NCBI RefSeq assembly: GCF_963576615.1
Contig: NC_088708.1
Location: 56,903,196-56,967,195, forward strand
From: Watersipora subatra
Taxonomy: Eukaryota > Bryozoa > Gymnolaemata > Cheilostomatida > Watersiporidae
Length of the DNA stretch: 64,000 nt
Direction of reading: 5' to 3'
This document shows, one piece after another, positions 37,201 through 47,345 of the stretch. How positions within the stretch are numbered: the stretch's first letter is position 1; the number at the start of each line of letters is the position of its first letter. A program made the translations under genes and the position numbers. Under the pieces are notes generated by a model. The model did no database searches. It saw only the letters and a program-made list of their open reading frames with translations, and had not been told where the DNA came from.

Positions 37201-39604
37201 ACAACATGCATAAATAAAATACACCCTAAAAACTCATACAACCAACATAAATGATTGATTTCAACTAATAATGTAAGTCAACTTTCTACTTGGTTAACAG
37301 TACATATATACAGTAGGTAACACCCATGTTTTATGCATCGGAAACTGAGCTTACCATGATGTGATGAATAGCAATTTATACGAGGAAACCTTGCAATTTG
37401 TCGGATGAATTAACAATAATAATAACAATAATTTATTATTAACAATAATAAACAAGCTTTTAGCTGACAGGGAACATTTCTATTTCTTCTACTGCGTATA
37501 ACTTAACTTGGTTTGGTGAAGCAATTTACGAAAACTATAAAAACCTTTGCTATATTCATTAACTAGTTGAATGAACCAACTTACGAAAACAGTGGATAAA
37601 ATGGGTACTGTTTTCAGTTTCTGTATATGTACTGTATACAAAGGGCACAAAAGCCATTGTTAAAATAAGAAAGATTTCACCATGAAAGCTGAAATTTTAT
37701 CAATACAACTTTGAAGCCCGGGTTTGAAATAATTCGGGGAAATGTTTTTCCAGTTGATTCTACGCACAAGTGAACTAGGTATCATAATTTCGCTGTTTTA
37801 CCGTAATTTCAGTTTGTATAGGATTATGAAATTTTAGTCGCCGTATGTGGTATAGGCGTCCAGTATAATTCCAAGTTTTAAGTTGGATGGACTATTACTT
37901 GTTGAGATATTGCCATAATAATGAGGGCAGTTCTAACCGACTGAGAAATGATAAAATGGCTGCCTACAGAACACTAGTTTCTAGTGACATGCTGATTGAA
38001 ACTCATAGTGATGAATATCACAAATAAACAAAACTAGCAAGGCTTCTCTCTCCAGCAACAGAAGTTTTACACTAAAATGATTTGTTATATTTCATTTGTT
38101 TTTTTTATTGACATCTACAAGCTTGAGTCTTCACAAATATATTCAGTTCTAAAGAAATTGTGATATTCTAAGTACTTCTACAGTTGACAGAAAGTAGCTA
38201 ATATGGTCTAGGATCAGGGAGCTTGCTATTAGGGGATATGCATAGTTAGGCTTCAATGCTGAAACATTATAAAGAAGCCTTTTAAACACTATTCACATGA
38301 AAAAGCAACTAAAGATGAGGTACATATTTTTAAATTAGAATTAAAGAAATAATTTCACCTCGGAGAGCAAAATGGATGGCATTACTAGATTTTACATAGG
38401 AAAAAGTAATGGACGCATTTGAAAAATCACACACCTTTCTAAAGATTTATTCTCCCTGACCAATACAATTGATTATTACAATCAAACACACAACTTAGTA
38501 GACCTTTCCTCTCAGAACTCTTATTATCAACGGAAGGAGCTAGGACTGCTGACAATCAATTCTACAATGGCCGTGATCAGTAATCGTTATAAGCAAGCCA
38601 ATACGACATGCTTAGATAGTGAAGTCCTATGTGTACAGGAAGAAAAAAGCTAGAATATCACTAAGCAACAGTGTAGCTACATACAATTGATAAACATATA
38701 GGTAAATCCAAAAAAGCATTGGTTGCTACTAAAATATAAACAAAGTGTGAAGAGAATAAACTATCAATTTGCGATACCTCCAGACATAAATGTTACACAC
38801 GAGTTGCGACCGTCAAACCGGTTGCTCCAAACCCGGGAGACTCACGGATCATTCGTACGACTGAATAATTGTGTGCGGATACATATAAGACTGCTACAAA
38901 TGTCTGTCTACCACAAAACTGCAATCCGCTACTACTGAGCAGCACTTCTCAGACGTAGTCAACAACAGGTAACATTTAACAGCAGTTACCAGTCAAAAAA
39001 ATACCAAACAGATAAAGTATATGTAATAACTAGTTTGCATTAAATTTATTACTGCGTGTCCAAGAAATAGTACTATCTGCTTATTTTGGTCTAGATTATT
39101 TTTACTATTCGACATTGTCAAGCATTTTCACTACATTACTCATTACTATCTGAATGCATTAGAAAATGTGAGTCATCATCGCTAGCAAAGAGTATATATT
39201 TGCTCCTACTGAAGACTGTGTGAGTATAATAACCTACCCTACCTATCATGTCCTTGTCAAATGTCATCTGAGGCCTAGTTTCTAAAAATTATAGTCATTT
39301 TTTTGTGATTACCTATTTTCTAAGGAAACATTCACCCGAGCTAGCTACAGTTGAATGCTGACCTAAACTAATCCACCAACTAAATTTGTTTACTTTCTGC
39401 CAGGTTATGTAGGTGAACATAACACCTTGCAATGTGATGGGCCAATGTTTCCTCTCACCTTTTTGATATCAGACTGGAATCTTTGTGGTCTAAGATGTTG
39501 GTTCGAACAAGCTCTTCGATCTTGGACACATGCATAGCCGTCTGAGCAGAACTCAACACTTGATAAGCCATTGCTATCCACTGGCCATCATCACTAGCCT
39601 CCAT
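25203..39604 (-). CDS. TBRG1: TBRG1-like protein: HARE-HTH, coiled coil, FYRN and FYRC; 10 exons, complete
   Basis: Homologue of transforming growth factor beta regulator 1 (NIAM), a nuclear growth-inhibitory protein that in mammals acts with ARF/p53. Exons in transcript order: 39604-39459, 37035-36999, 36467-36405, 35838-35680, 35410-35340, 33779-33541, 31027-30888, 30311-30168, 27371-27274, 25479-25203 (stop taa). All phases join, giving about 457 aa. Residues 1-82 resemble a HARE-HTH winged helix ([40 protein letters not shown]). Residues 125-175 are a coiled coil ([17 protein letters not shown]) closely matching TBRG1. A Lys/Glu-rich segment follows, including PKKRK, a likely nuclear signal. 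[75 protein letters not shown]. Start is the first Met of exon 1; non-coding 5' exons are possible. Weakest calls: the exon 6 donor (gtagaa) and exon 7 acceptor, chosen by phase. The FYR half is certain. Confidence 0.9.
25798..25876. repeat. 39-bp tandem duplication in TBRG1 intron 9
   Basis: The segment tagaataattgtgacatt and its continuation (ttacctagctattacc) occurs twice head to tail, starting near 25803 and 25842, with essentially no differences. It is a recent local duplication. Confidence 0.85.
27817..28941. mobile_element. hAT-like non-autonomous transposon with 8-bp target duplication
   Basis: The ends are tagaggtggaacgagac (27817) and its reverse complement gtctcgttccacctcta (to 28941). 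Both are followed inward by many gtctcg/cgagac motifs. The flanks carry the same 8 bp, ttatatat, at 27809-27816 and 28942-28949. An 8-bp duplication with TAGAGGTG-type ends fits the hAT superfamily. The 124-codon frame at 27894-28268 shows no transposase motif, so the copy is probably non-autonomous. It sits in TBRG1 intron 8. Confidence 0.85.
29053..29592. repeat. Minisatellite of ~18-bp units in TBRG1 intron 8
   Basis: Head-to-tail variants of taacagttagtacaacag and taacagctaatacaacag run for about 540 bp. Shortened units (acaacagttaac, acaacagctaat) are interspersed, and variant order suggests higher-order duplication. It is not coding. Confidence 0.9.
31131..31655. repeat. Imperfect (TATACACA)n microsatellite in TBRG1 intron 6
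   Basis: About 520 bp of alternating ta/ca with frequent palindromic tatata runs. It creates long Tyr/Ile/His- or Tyr/Val/Cys-rich open frames on both strands, which are composition artefacts. Confidence 0.95.
31706..31760 (+). repeat. End fragment of the ACTAG/'cccggcgttgcccgg' element family
   Basis: The motif ctagctgtgctacccggc, followed by gttgcccggtaataaaa, is a better-preserved version of the ends at 2189 and about 2770. No partner end was identified downstream, so only this end is called. Confidence 0.5.
31841..32503. mobile_element. Foldback/MITE-like element in TBRG1 intron 6
   Basis: The inverted ends cactatgtttccatg (31841-31855) and catggaaacatagtg (32489-32503) are identical inverted copies. 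Further palindromic tgcgca and ctcggag segments lie inside both arms. It shares its core with the element in ATP1A intron 15. No coding frame. Confidence 0.7.
32862..32905 (+). repeat. Isolated Tigger-like terminus
   Basis: The segment catacctcgacatacgagc, followed by ctaatgcgttt, resembles a Tigger terminal repeat (ACCTCGA.ATACGA..) but has no partner end nearby. It is likely a truncated copy. Confidence 0.4.
32920..33492 (+). repeat. SINE-like composite repeat with tRNA-like head (TBRG1 intron 6 copy)
   Basis: It starts with a tRNA-like head (ggtgttagagtgttggtg, then B-box-like gagttcgagtcttg near 32966). The body is shared with 60285-61155: acgtaaaattac, tcacagttattgtacagt, accaaaggggagttta, ggagatcttggaa and a 3' end attatttatgttgcagg. 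The two copies differ by many substitutions and indels, so they are not recent. The 3' end stops about 50 bp from TBRG1 exon 6. Confidence 0.7.
33927..34009. mobile_element. 83-bp palindromic mariner-type MITE
   Basis: The ends cagtggaacctctactta and the near reverse complement tcaagtagaggttcaactg are flanked by TA on both sides (33925-33926 and 34010-34011). Size and TA duplication fit a Tc1/mariner MITE. It sits in TBRG1 intron 5. Confidence 0.8.
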
Positions 39605-41307
39605 CTTTAATCTCTAAATAAACGTAAATATTTGTAATTGAAAGTCACAAAATAAAGTATAGACCAGATTGTAAATTGTACAAACATCAAAAAACTTGCG
39701 CTACAAACCAAAGAAATTTAACAATGCTTTTTATTGGGATGATAACCAAATATCGAGTTGTCCACACAAAAGATGAATGACGAACGTGGTCACAGAGAAA
39801 ATAATAAAAAAATCTATTGTAGGATTGACACTGTCGCCTGTTAGTCAGTTGAAAAAAAACTACTGCAAGAATATATAGAAAGACGAAGCCGGTTACATAG
39901 TGATTGTAGGAGAACCAACTTAGTTTCCAGCAAACAATTGTATAATTGAGCCATTAGTGCAGGCAAACTCAGCCACATGCTACACCTCACCACAAACAGT
40001 CTTGCAGACACCAAGTGGGTTGATTGTGGCCAAACCGACTGTCTACAGTTGGTGATATTTATTCTCCTACAGAATGTGCATAAGAGTGTTGGATTCTACC
40101 TTAGCTGAAGAGAAATACCGGATGATTTACAGCCTCATCCTTGTTAAAGGCTCTGTATGAACCCTACCTCTAAACTCTTGCGTGCCTGAAAAAAGGTATG
40201 CAAGGGTCTAGAGGTAGGGTCTCTATAGTTGCAAAAAGACTGACAGAAAAGAAACGAGTAACGCTGCAACTTGATATCAACTATAGCAACGGTAGCAACT
40301 AATGAAGTCATAATCACACTTTCGCTTGATCTGAGCGTTTTAACCGCAATCAAGTTTTGTTGATTTTAATCTTGAAACATACTGAGTCAGATTACCTCAA
40401 ACATCAAAAACAATCGCAAATGATAGGAAAAATACTGATACTTATTAATAAAATATACACTAAAATTTTGCTAAGGTTCAACAGTAAAACTTTTGTAAAT
40501 TTGTCTATTGGTAAAAATAAGCATTGACATTTTTGTTGTAGTCTTAGGTGAAGCACCATAATGCATAAAAATAGAGATGGTCTTTAACCCTCAGACTATG
40601 TGAAATGACGGTTTGGTCTTTTTGAAAGTCTGTGCTAATAGGGTTGTCTGTCAGCAGAATTTCATCTATAACAATAAGATTGGAAATATGAAATATATTT
40701 TACCATGGTTACTATTTCTTCCAGAGTAACACATTAATACTCTTCTACCCCACTGTTTGAGCTTGCTAACACACAGCCTGTGATAGTTTGCTATGGTCCA
40801 ATATGGTCTGGACCATGACAATGGTCTAGATGGCGGATTGATGGTGTGATATTTCAGTTTTTAAAAGCTTGAGTTTCAAATAACTATTGGTCTGTACATT
40901 ACTCCGAACTACTTTAGTCTGTTAGTCTACTATTACTCAGAAAGATTTTGCTTTAGTTTCTAGAAATGACCTACAACAAGTAGGAAGGATCTGTAGGGAT
41001 CACGGAACTTTGTTTATGCTTTCAGGTTTCATATTTCTATAGATTTCAAGATATTATCATCAACCACGATGAAGCTTACTCACCACAGCTTGTCATTGGC
41101 AAGCTTAATTTTTTAGGAGACAAGCTTTATTTTCACTGAATTTTTTCACTTTAATGAAGTGAGAAGAATAATCTAGCTAATCGTGAGAGACAAATGTTAC
41201 AATTGCACTTGTAATAACAAAGTAAGGTAATAGAATCTTTTCATATCTTGTTGAGCACTTAAAGTAGCAAGTCTCCCTAAAGATTTTGATTAGCTTTATA
41301 AGCAAAC
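39605..41307. other. Region upstream of TBRG1, nothing recognised
   Basis: It must include the TBRG1 promoter and 5' UTR next to 39604. No clear core promoter motif, exon or repeat ends were recognised. A 16-bp segment (cctctaaactcttgcg) near 40166 and its neighbourhood (ctctagacc-type) look partly palindromic but short. Confidence 0.4.
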
Positions 41308-41309
41308 TA

Positions 41310-42769
41310 CTGTAAAACCTGTAATTGAACGCCACGGCGCTTTATTTTTAACCCTTTCTCTATAGTGGCGATAAATTGGAGGCAGCGTTCAAATAGAGGC
41401 TGCCGGTGTATTTTTCAAATGGCTTGTCAGAATTTCGGGAAGATAAATTTAGCCTTATTACGGGCGAAGCAAATGTCGCCTATATTTTGCTCTCCTTTTC
41501 CAGTGGAGCAATATTAAACCTTTTGGATGCAAAAAATCTGCTAACTTACCTCCAACTTGTCAAATATCTCTTAATAAATATGCATTGAGAAACCTAAAAA
41601 TATCTCTACCAGTTGATATCTATAGCTTGCATTTGACCTGCAATGATATTATAGCCTGTGTCCTTCTTTGCAATTTGTTGGCACTTTTAATTTTTAATTC
41701 ATTCTAAATTTGAAGACATATTTTATCTATAGTTAGAAATGTTACATAAAAGCTCATTGCACTCATTAATATGTTTGCTACAGTTTGCGGCTAAAACTGG
41801 CTTTTTATGTGCAATAGAAGAGGAGTTACGAGCGTCATCCATTGCAAGATCAGATTACCGCAATGATACTATCAAATAATATGCTATAAATTTGTAAATT
41901 TATACGTTATATAATGATAATCTACAAGATGCTACAAATACATATTCATGACGAAGTGGCAAAAATGAGCCATACTTATATTACATGCAAAAAAAACTAA
42001 TGTTTTGAAAACAAAAATATTTCCATCATTTGCTCAGATAGCTGCGTTCTGATTGTTGCTTTTGATGTAACGAACATCTAGTTATCCAATACCTTCTGCA
42101 ATGTCTTCTGACCTCAACTCTCCTTCTGCGCTGCTGAACTGATTGATAATAGCGTCCAAACAATTTTTTGGCAAAACAAAACATACGCGCTGCATTTAGC
42201 ACAAGTGCAATGCGTAAGTTTTGCTCGCTAAGCGTAAAACTTTGGCCCAAAACTTGCAAACCGTTTTTATATATGTACATCGAAGTATCAAGACCTTGTT
42301 GAACAAGGAACTACTATTGGCCTGCGACAGTTATTATTTCTATGACGTTGCTTTCAAAGTTCATCTACCATCGGAAATTAAAACCATTTTTATATAAGTA
42401 CTGTACTTCAAAGTATAGAGACTGCATTAAACAAGGAACTACTATTAGCCTGAAATCGTTATTGATTATTTGTTAGGTGCTGCTTTCAAAGTTTTAACAA
42501 AAAAGCGAAAAGCTTTGGAGTTGGGCAACGAGAGAACTGATTGTTATTAATGTAAATGATTCATTATTAATACGATTTTGTGGACACTTTTCTACTGATC
42601 ACTTGATATTATGGGTTCATAAAGACTGATGATAGTGAAAGTGGCGGTCAAATGGAGGTGGCGCTCAAATAGAGCGTGGCGCTCTATTTTTCAATCCTTC
42701 TCCCATAGTAGCGGTCAAATTGAGGTAGCGGTCAAATAACAGTGGGGTTCAATTAGAGGTTTTTTGCGG
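41310..42769. mobile_element. TA-flanked DNA transposon of the 'CYGYAAAACCT' family
   Basis: The left end ctgtaaaacctgtaattg (41310) and the reverse complement of the right end (ccgcaaaaaacctctaat, ending 42769) match. Each lies against a TA (41308-41309 and 42770-42771). Both ends carry clusters of ggcgttcaaatagagg-like subterminal repeats. Length is 1460 bp with no recognisable transposase. The TA duplication suggests Tc1/mariner-like mobilisation, but the family was not identified. Confidence 0.75.
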
Positions 42770-42771
42770 TA

Positions 42772-43407
42772 TGTTACATCATAGAAAAGTCATGCAATGA
42801 TAAAGATACGCTATAACATAACATGTGATATTATAACAAAATACCTGATTATCTAGTTTTAAACATATAAATAGCGCCTTAAAATGAAAAAATCGACTAA
42901 TTTTGCCAATATAAGTGCAAGGAAAATAATGTTAGCTTTTTATATAGCGCTAGAGGCAATACCGAAGATCTATTTGCTTATATCTACATTTGAGACTGAA
43001 AACGATAAAAAAACCATAAAAATAATTATTGGTGGAATTGATATACCCTAAGTTCATGGCTTGAAATGCTTCGACAGTTTTATACAAAATAACTTTAATT
43101 AGCACGAACATATTTTAGCCAATACTAAAAAGCAATAAGAAGCTAAAAATTTTCCAAATGTGCCTTTGTAATAAAAGTATGTACATCAACCAACGTAGTT
43201 GCTTTTGACACAATTGTTCGACCATTACTCGAGCATACCAGCCTGCCAGGTATGGTCACTCGACACTAAGGGGCTTACAGACAAGTTAAAGACCAACATT
43301 TTAAAACAAAGTGGAGGGTTGTTAAGTAGATGTTTAAAAAAGGTCCCACGGATAGTGTTAGCAAATGCATGAAAAAAATCACATTCAAAAATTGAGATAA
43401 TGGACGC
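42772..43407. other. Intergenic DNA, nothing recognised
   Basis: AT-rich sequence between the TA-flanked element and the gypsy LTR. No supported feature. Confidence 0.5.
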
Positions 43408-43518
43408 TGTTGGTAACCTGTCTGTTGACTTACTTGTGTTATGTGCAATCACTAGCAGTGCTTGTAATATTGTTTATTTTCTGTTTTACAACTCGCAACG
43501 AACAATCATAAACAAACA
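43408..43518 (+). repeat. 5' LTR of gypsy-1, internally deleted
   Basis: It matches both ends of the 3' LTR (ttacttgtgttatgtgcaa, tgtttattttctgttt, ataaacaaaca). A central block of about 76 bp, present in the 3' LTR (tactcctgtatgttcagtgg to ctaaatttttcaat), is missing. The next bases, tggagctacc, begin with TGG as a primer-binding site usually does. Confidence 0.8.
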
Positions 43519-43657
43519 TGGAGCTACCAATGAGTAACTGAAGGATTATTAATCTAGTACAATCTAATTCCTCCGGGTTACTCGCACTACCAAGTGACAC
43601 TGGTACCACTGATTTTGAAGTTGAAGCTGTACTCACAAAGCTTAGCAAGTCAGCGAA

Positions 43658-44060
43658 ATGAGTGTTGACTTTCTGGTTTCAAAGCACATACAAGATGGCT
43701 CTGATATCTTCGATCAATGGACTAGATTTAAAGAAGAATTTGATCTTTTCCTCCCTGCTGCTGAGAAATTAAATTCTGAAAACAAAGTTAAAGTAGCAAT
43801 CATGCCCAGATGCATAGGCCCGTGTGGCGTAGACATCTTCAAATCTTTCACTTTCACAGGTGGGCAATCCATGGAAGCCTATGCTGATGTAGTCACAAAA
43901 TTTGATGCCTTTTGCAGCGGCTGATCGAACAAATTAGTCAAGCAACATCAACTTTTTTCTACCAAACAGAGTGTTCTGAGCATTGATGAATATGTCACAG
44001 CATTGTACAAAAAGGCAAGAGAATGCCAGCTTGAGGCAATGTATTGTAAAAGTTTCGTGC
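43658..44060 (+). pseudogene. gypsy-1 gag, 5' part, interrupted
   Basis: An open frame from an ATG at 43658 (MSVDFLVSKHIQDGSD) reads into gag-like helices (WTRFKEEFDLFLPAAEKL, AIMPRCIGPCG). It stops at 43924 and resumes in another frame with SIDEYVTALYKKARECQLE. This matches the N-terminal capsid region of gypsy Gag. The rest lies beyond the nested insertion. Confidence 0.65.
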
Positions 44061-44605
44061 CACCGTTACTTGCTCCACCAGTATAAGACTCGATGCATAA
44101 GTTTACACATATTTTCTGCTTGGTTCATAAGAGTACAAGAATAGTCAAGCACATGCAATTAACAGGCCCAGAACAGCTCTGTCCTCTATCACAAATGTTC
44201 AGGCTTATATAGCGGATAGGCCTCGCCTCTCGTTCTACTTGGCTGGACTTGACACAGCTCGGCTCGGATTTGGCTTGTAGGTGGACACCATCCACCACAC
44301 ACTTCACCCCATTGGCGACTAGGGTTTTCAATTACCATCTTGGAGAAGTACTAATTGCGCCAGGGCCTCATGCTGACGAGCTCCGTAGCGAAAGCGCTCC
44401 ACCACGTTCTTGGCCCTCTACGTGTCCTTGCCTCAGTAAGTTTTGCATAGTCTCTGCAGCCTTTTCCCAGTCCCGTGCATCCTGGGCCAGCAGCCGGGCC
44501 CGGCTACGCTGGGTTTGTAACAACGCCTGGCTAGCAGGGGTCTGCCCCACTATCTCGACCAGAGCACGGTGTCCAGGTCGGCCTAGATCGTCTGGCTCCT
44601 CCTTG

Positions 44606-45340
44606 TCAAGGCTGGACGAGTACGGGCTGTGGAGCGAAGTCGTGGTCTGACGGACTCCTCCGCGTGGGCTGCGTCGTCTCCTCCGTTATCTCTAGCACGG
44701 CTGAGCCTGGTCTTCGTGTTCTGTCTACCCCTTCGTTATCTCCTTTGTAGGCCATAACATTCGCCGGTGTTGGCCTGTCCATCGCTTCTCCAGCTTCTTT
44801 CAAGCTAATTGTGACCGAAGTCAAAGAATCCTGTAGAGAGGTGTTACCTTCACTGTCTATCTTATCCAGTGCTCTAACGTCGTCCAGAGAAAATGAGTGT
44901 TTTAAAAGGAAAGCTTTGGTCGCGTCTGTGAGAACCGTTTTACTACTTTTCCGTTCGACCCTCGAACCGTTTTCCGGCAATTCCATGGAGTAGCATACCC
45001 CATATCCGTACCGTTTCGGTTTTTTAGTAGTCCAAGCCGACCTCGGATTGTGCCGGACCATAGCTGATGGAATTTCTGGCGTCGCTGTTGCTTCGGCCTC
45101 TTCCGGGTTTGATTTTGGTTCTCCGAAAACTTCTTCAAGTGGGACCGGATTGATTATTACCGAGCTCGATCTTTGCTGATCCCCTTCTTTTGGTCCAGCC
45201 AGAAATTGTACGGGAGTTGTCTTCTGCCTTTGGTTTTCCGCAGCCTCCATCAACATTTTTCCCAGTTGGGGCGACATTACTAGTAAAGGGTTGTTTCTGA
45301 CTTTTCCAGCTTTCTCTCTGGCCTGCTGTGTCGAGCTCAC
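44606..45340 (-). CDS. 244-codon ORF at the 3' end of gypsy-2, function unknown
   Basis: An uninterrupted frame starting MSSTQQAREKAGKVRNN. It is hydrophilic, rich in Glu, Lys, Ser and Pro, and has no membrane segment or recognised motif. Its position, just after the integrase and before the presumed LTR and on the same strand, suggests an element-encoded accessory or C-terminal product. The frame is open where the integrase is broken, but I see no homologue. It may be an extended Pol tail. Confidence 0.4.
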   Translation of the reverse strand: MSSTQQAREKAGKVRNNPLLVMSPQLGKMLMEAAENQRQKTTPVQFLAGPKEGDQQRSSSVIINPVPLEEVFGEPKSNPEEAEATATPEIPSAMVRHNPRSAWTTKKPKRYGYGVCYSMELPENGSRVERKSSKTVLTDATKAFLLKHSFSLDDVRALDKIDSEGNTSLQDSLTSVTISLKEAGEAMDRPTPANVMAYKGDNEGVDRTRRPGSAVLEITEETTQPTRRSPSDHDFAPQPVLVQP

Positions 45341-45519
45341 TTCATGTTACGGCCCCTTCTTGGCTCCAGAGTGGCTGGGGCTTGTCCCAGTCTCTCTGGA
45401 CAAGCGTGGTGGAGCTTCAGTTTTGCTTCGCTCTGGATTGAAGACTGGACCTGTTTTTCTACCAGATAAGTGTAGTTGCCCCAGGCCTTTAGGACTTGGT
45501 ACGGTCCCACGAACTTTGC

Positions 45520-47330
45520 CTATAGCTTGAGGGTTTTCCCCCGCCTCCAGCGTCTGTTCGAGAGCCATACCCAGTCGCCTGGAGCACACAGCGGTGGCTC
45601 CTCTCGGTCCTCCTGTCTCACCTCCATTTGGTTCTGTCGTAGCGTCTCATACACTGTTTGCAGTTTTCGCTGTATCTTAAGGGCATGTTCGTGAGCAGGA
45701 AAGAACTTGGTCGGTGGGGGGTGGCTCTTCAGTTGGTCTGGCAACCTCAGCATGTTGGCTGTTTCTACGGTCGCGGAGTACCTTGGTATGCCCTCATCAG
45801 CTGGAGAAGCAACAAATCCCACTCGTCCTGTCCCCAGGCTAGGAGCAATGCCCTCAAGAAATCTCCGAGTCCTCGGTTATTCTGTTCCACGATTCCATTG
45901 GTCTGTGGGTGGTAAGGAGTGGTATGTGTCTTCTTCTGTGTTACAGAGTTGGCACAGTTCGGCCATCAGTTGGCTCTCGAACTGCACCCTCTGATCCGTG
46001 TGGATCTGCTCTGGATCTGCTCTGCAGCAGAACACCCGCTCGTCCAGCGCATTCGCGACCACCGGTGCTGCGGCATCAGGCACCGGTGGTGCCTGACGCT
46101 TACTTGTGTTATGTGCAACCACTAGCAGTGCATGTAGTAATGTTTATTTTCTGTTTACAGTACTGTACTCCTGTATGTTCAGTGGACCTTACATTATAAA
46201 GAGCTGAAACTAATGATCTAAATTTTTCAATCAACAACTTGCACCGGCGTCAGGCACCGGTGGTGCCTGACACAGGTCGCTAGCGCGTCCTGCCATCGGG
46301 TGAAGTGGTCGGTGAGAACCAGCACCCACTTATTTCCTCTTGGAGTGGCCGGAAATGGCCCAACCAGATCCACGGCCACCTTCTGCCAAAGTCTTCCAGC
46401 ATAAAGCCTCCGTTTCCCTCCGACCGCCTTTGTTCTTCCATGCTTTGCGGCCTGGCACACCTTGCAACTCTTGATGAGCCGTCTGACTGTGAACGTCAGT
46501 CCGGGCCAGTACTAGGTTAGCAGGAGGTGGCTTGTCATCCTTCCCATCCCAGAGTACGCCAGGACGTGTGTTTGCCATGCCGTGGTTTCCCGCATGGCCG
46601 GCGAGCAGATGGCGCACTATCTAGCGCGGCACTGCGGGACCACGCGTGCCTCCAGCACGCCGTTCTGTCGTATTCACAAAGAGCCTTGCATGTGATGCAG
46701 TATAGCCAGCTCTCTGCTTTCGACTTCCAGGTGTTCCGCTGATACCTCCTCTCCTGTGGCAATTGCCCAGTACATAATGGCACCGGTCCCTGTCCAGTGG
46801 CCTGTAGCCTTGCCAGCTCGCCCCTCTGTCCTGACTTCCCTGGCGGGGCTGGTAGCCCCTCGGGAGTACCACCGGCACTCAGGTTCAATCCGTGCGAGCT
46901 GCCAGTCGGCACCCCGGAGTATGTGACGTTGCCCAGGGTCAATCATGCTTTGTCAATGGCGGGAGTCCCATCCAGGCAACTGGTCGGTACCCACGCGGCT
47001 AACGGCTCCTGCTCTAGTGCCAACTCCTATCGTGAGGGGCCTCCGTCCCTCTGCTCAATGCTCGCACATTGTCGGCAGTCCTCGCAGGTTTGCCTACTCA
47101 ACCCATCTGCATTCCCGTGACGAGTTTTTGACCGGTGTTCCAGGGTATGTCGGAACTCCACCAGGATCTCGAGCCACTTGGCCACCTGGTTCGAAGGTTC
47201 CCTCCTCCTATACAACCATCGGAGTGAGGCGTGATCTGTCCGTAGAAGGAACTCCTGTCCATACAGATAGGGGCGAAAGTGCTTCACTGCCTTGACCATC
47301 ACGAGCAATTCTCGTCGAGTGACGAGGGGT
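45520..47330 (-). pseudogene. gypsy-2 pol remnant: RNase H and integrase
   Basis: RNase H: TRRELLVMVKAVKHFRPYLY, then LLRTDHASLRWL and GNADGLSR. Integrase core: WQKVAVDLVGPFPATPRGNK, LTDHFTRWQDALA, then after an insertion PVVANALDERVFCCRADPEQ, IHTDQRVQFES and LMAELCQLC. The tail has VGFVASPADEGIPRY-like and GDWVWLSNRRWRRG segments typical of integrase C-termini. The Asp of the first core motif (VDLVGP) and of IHTD are present. Frameshifts, stops and an inserted LTR piece at 46099 break the frame. Confidence 0.8.
46099..46243 (+). repeat. Internal piece of gypsy-1 LTR inserted in gypsy-2 integrase
   Basis: The segment cttacttgtgttatgtgcaa through caacttgca is nearly identical to about 49472-49616 of the gypsy-1 3' LTR, including the block deleted from the 5' LTR. 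It lacks both LTR termini (no tgttg start, no aaca end). It is bounded by a direct repeat of about 26 bp (tcaggcaccggtggtgcctg) at about 46073 and 46250. That is much longer than the usual 4-6 bp LTR target duplication. Confidence 0.85.
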
Positions 47331-47345
47331 GCAGGTGGACACCAT

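Larger units (their letters stand above)
44070..47335 (-). mobile_element. Fragment of a second, GC-richer Ty3/gypsy element (gypsy-2), minus strand
   Basis: Minus-strand order, from high to low coordinate: RNase H (47330-47090), integrase linker (about 46930-46470), integrase core (46460-45830), C-terminal part, then a 244-codon frame, then a possible LTR with a TATA-like tatataag near 44200. Base composition is visibly GC-richer than the surroundings. No RT, protease or gag is present. It lies within the gag of gypsy-1, and both ends show the same 20-bp segment (aggtggacaccat.caccac at about 44278 and 47332). Confidence 0.8.

Noticed and set aside
46560..47120. Plus-strand ORFs across the gypsy-2 region
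   Set aside because: They are shadows of the minus-strand RNase H/integrase coding sequence in GC-rich DNA.
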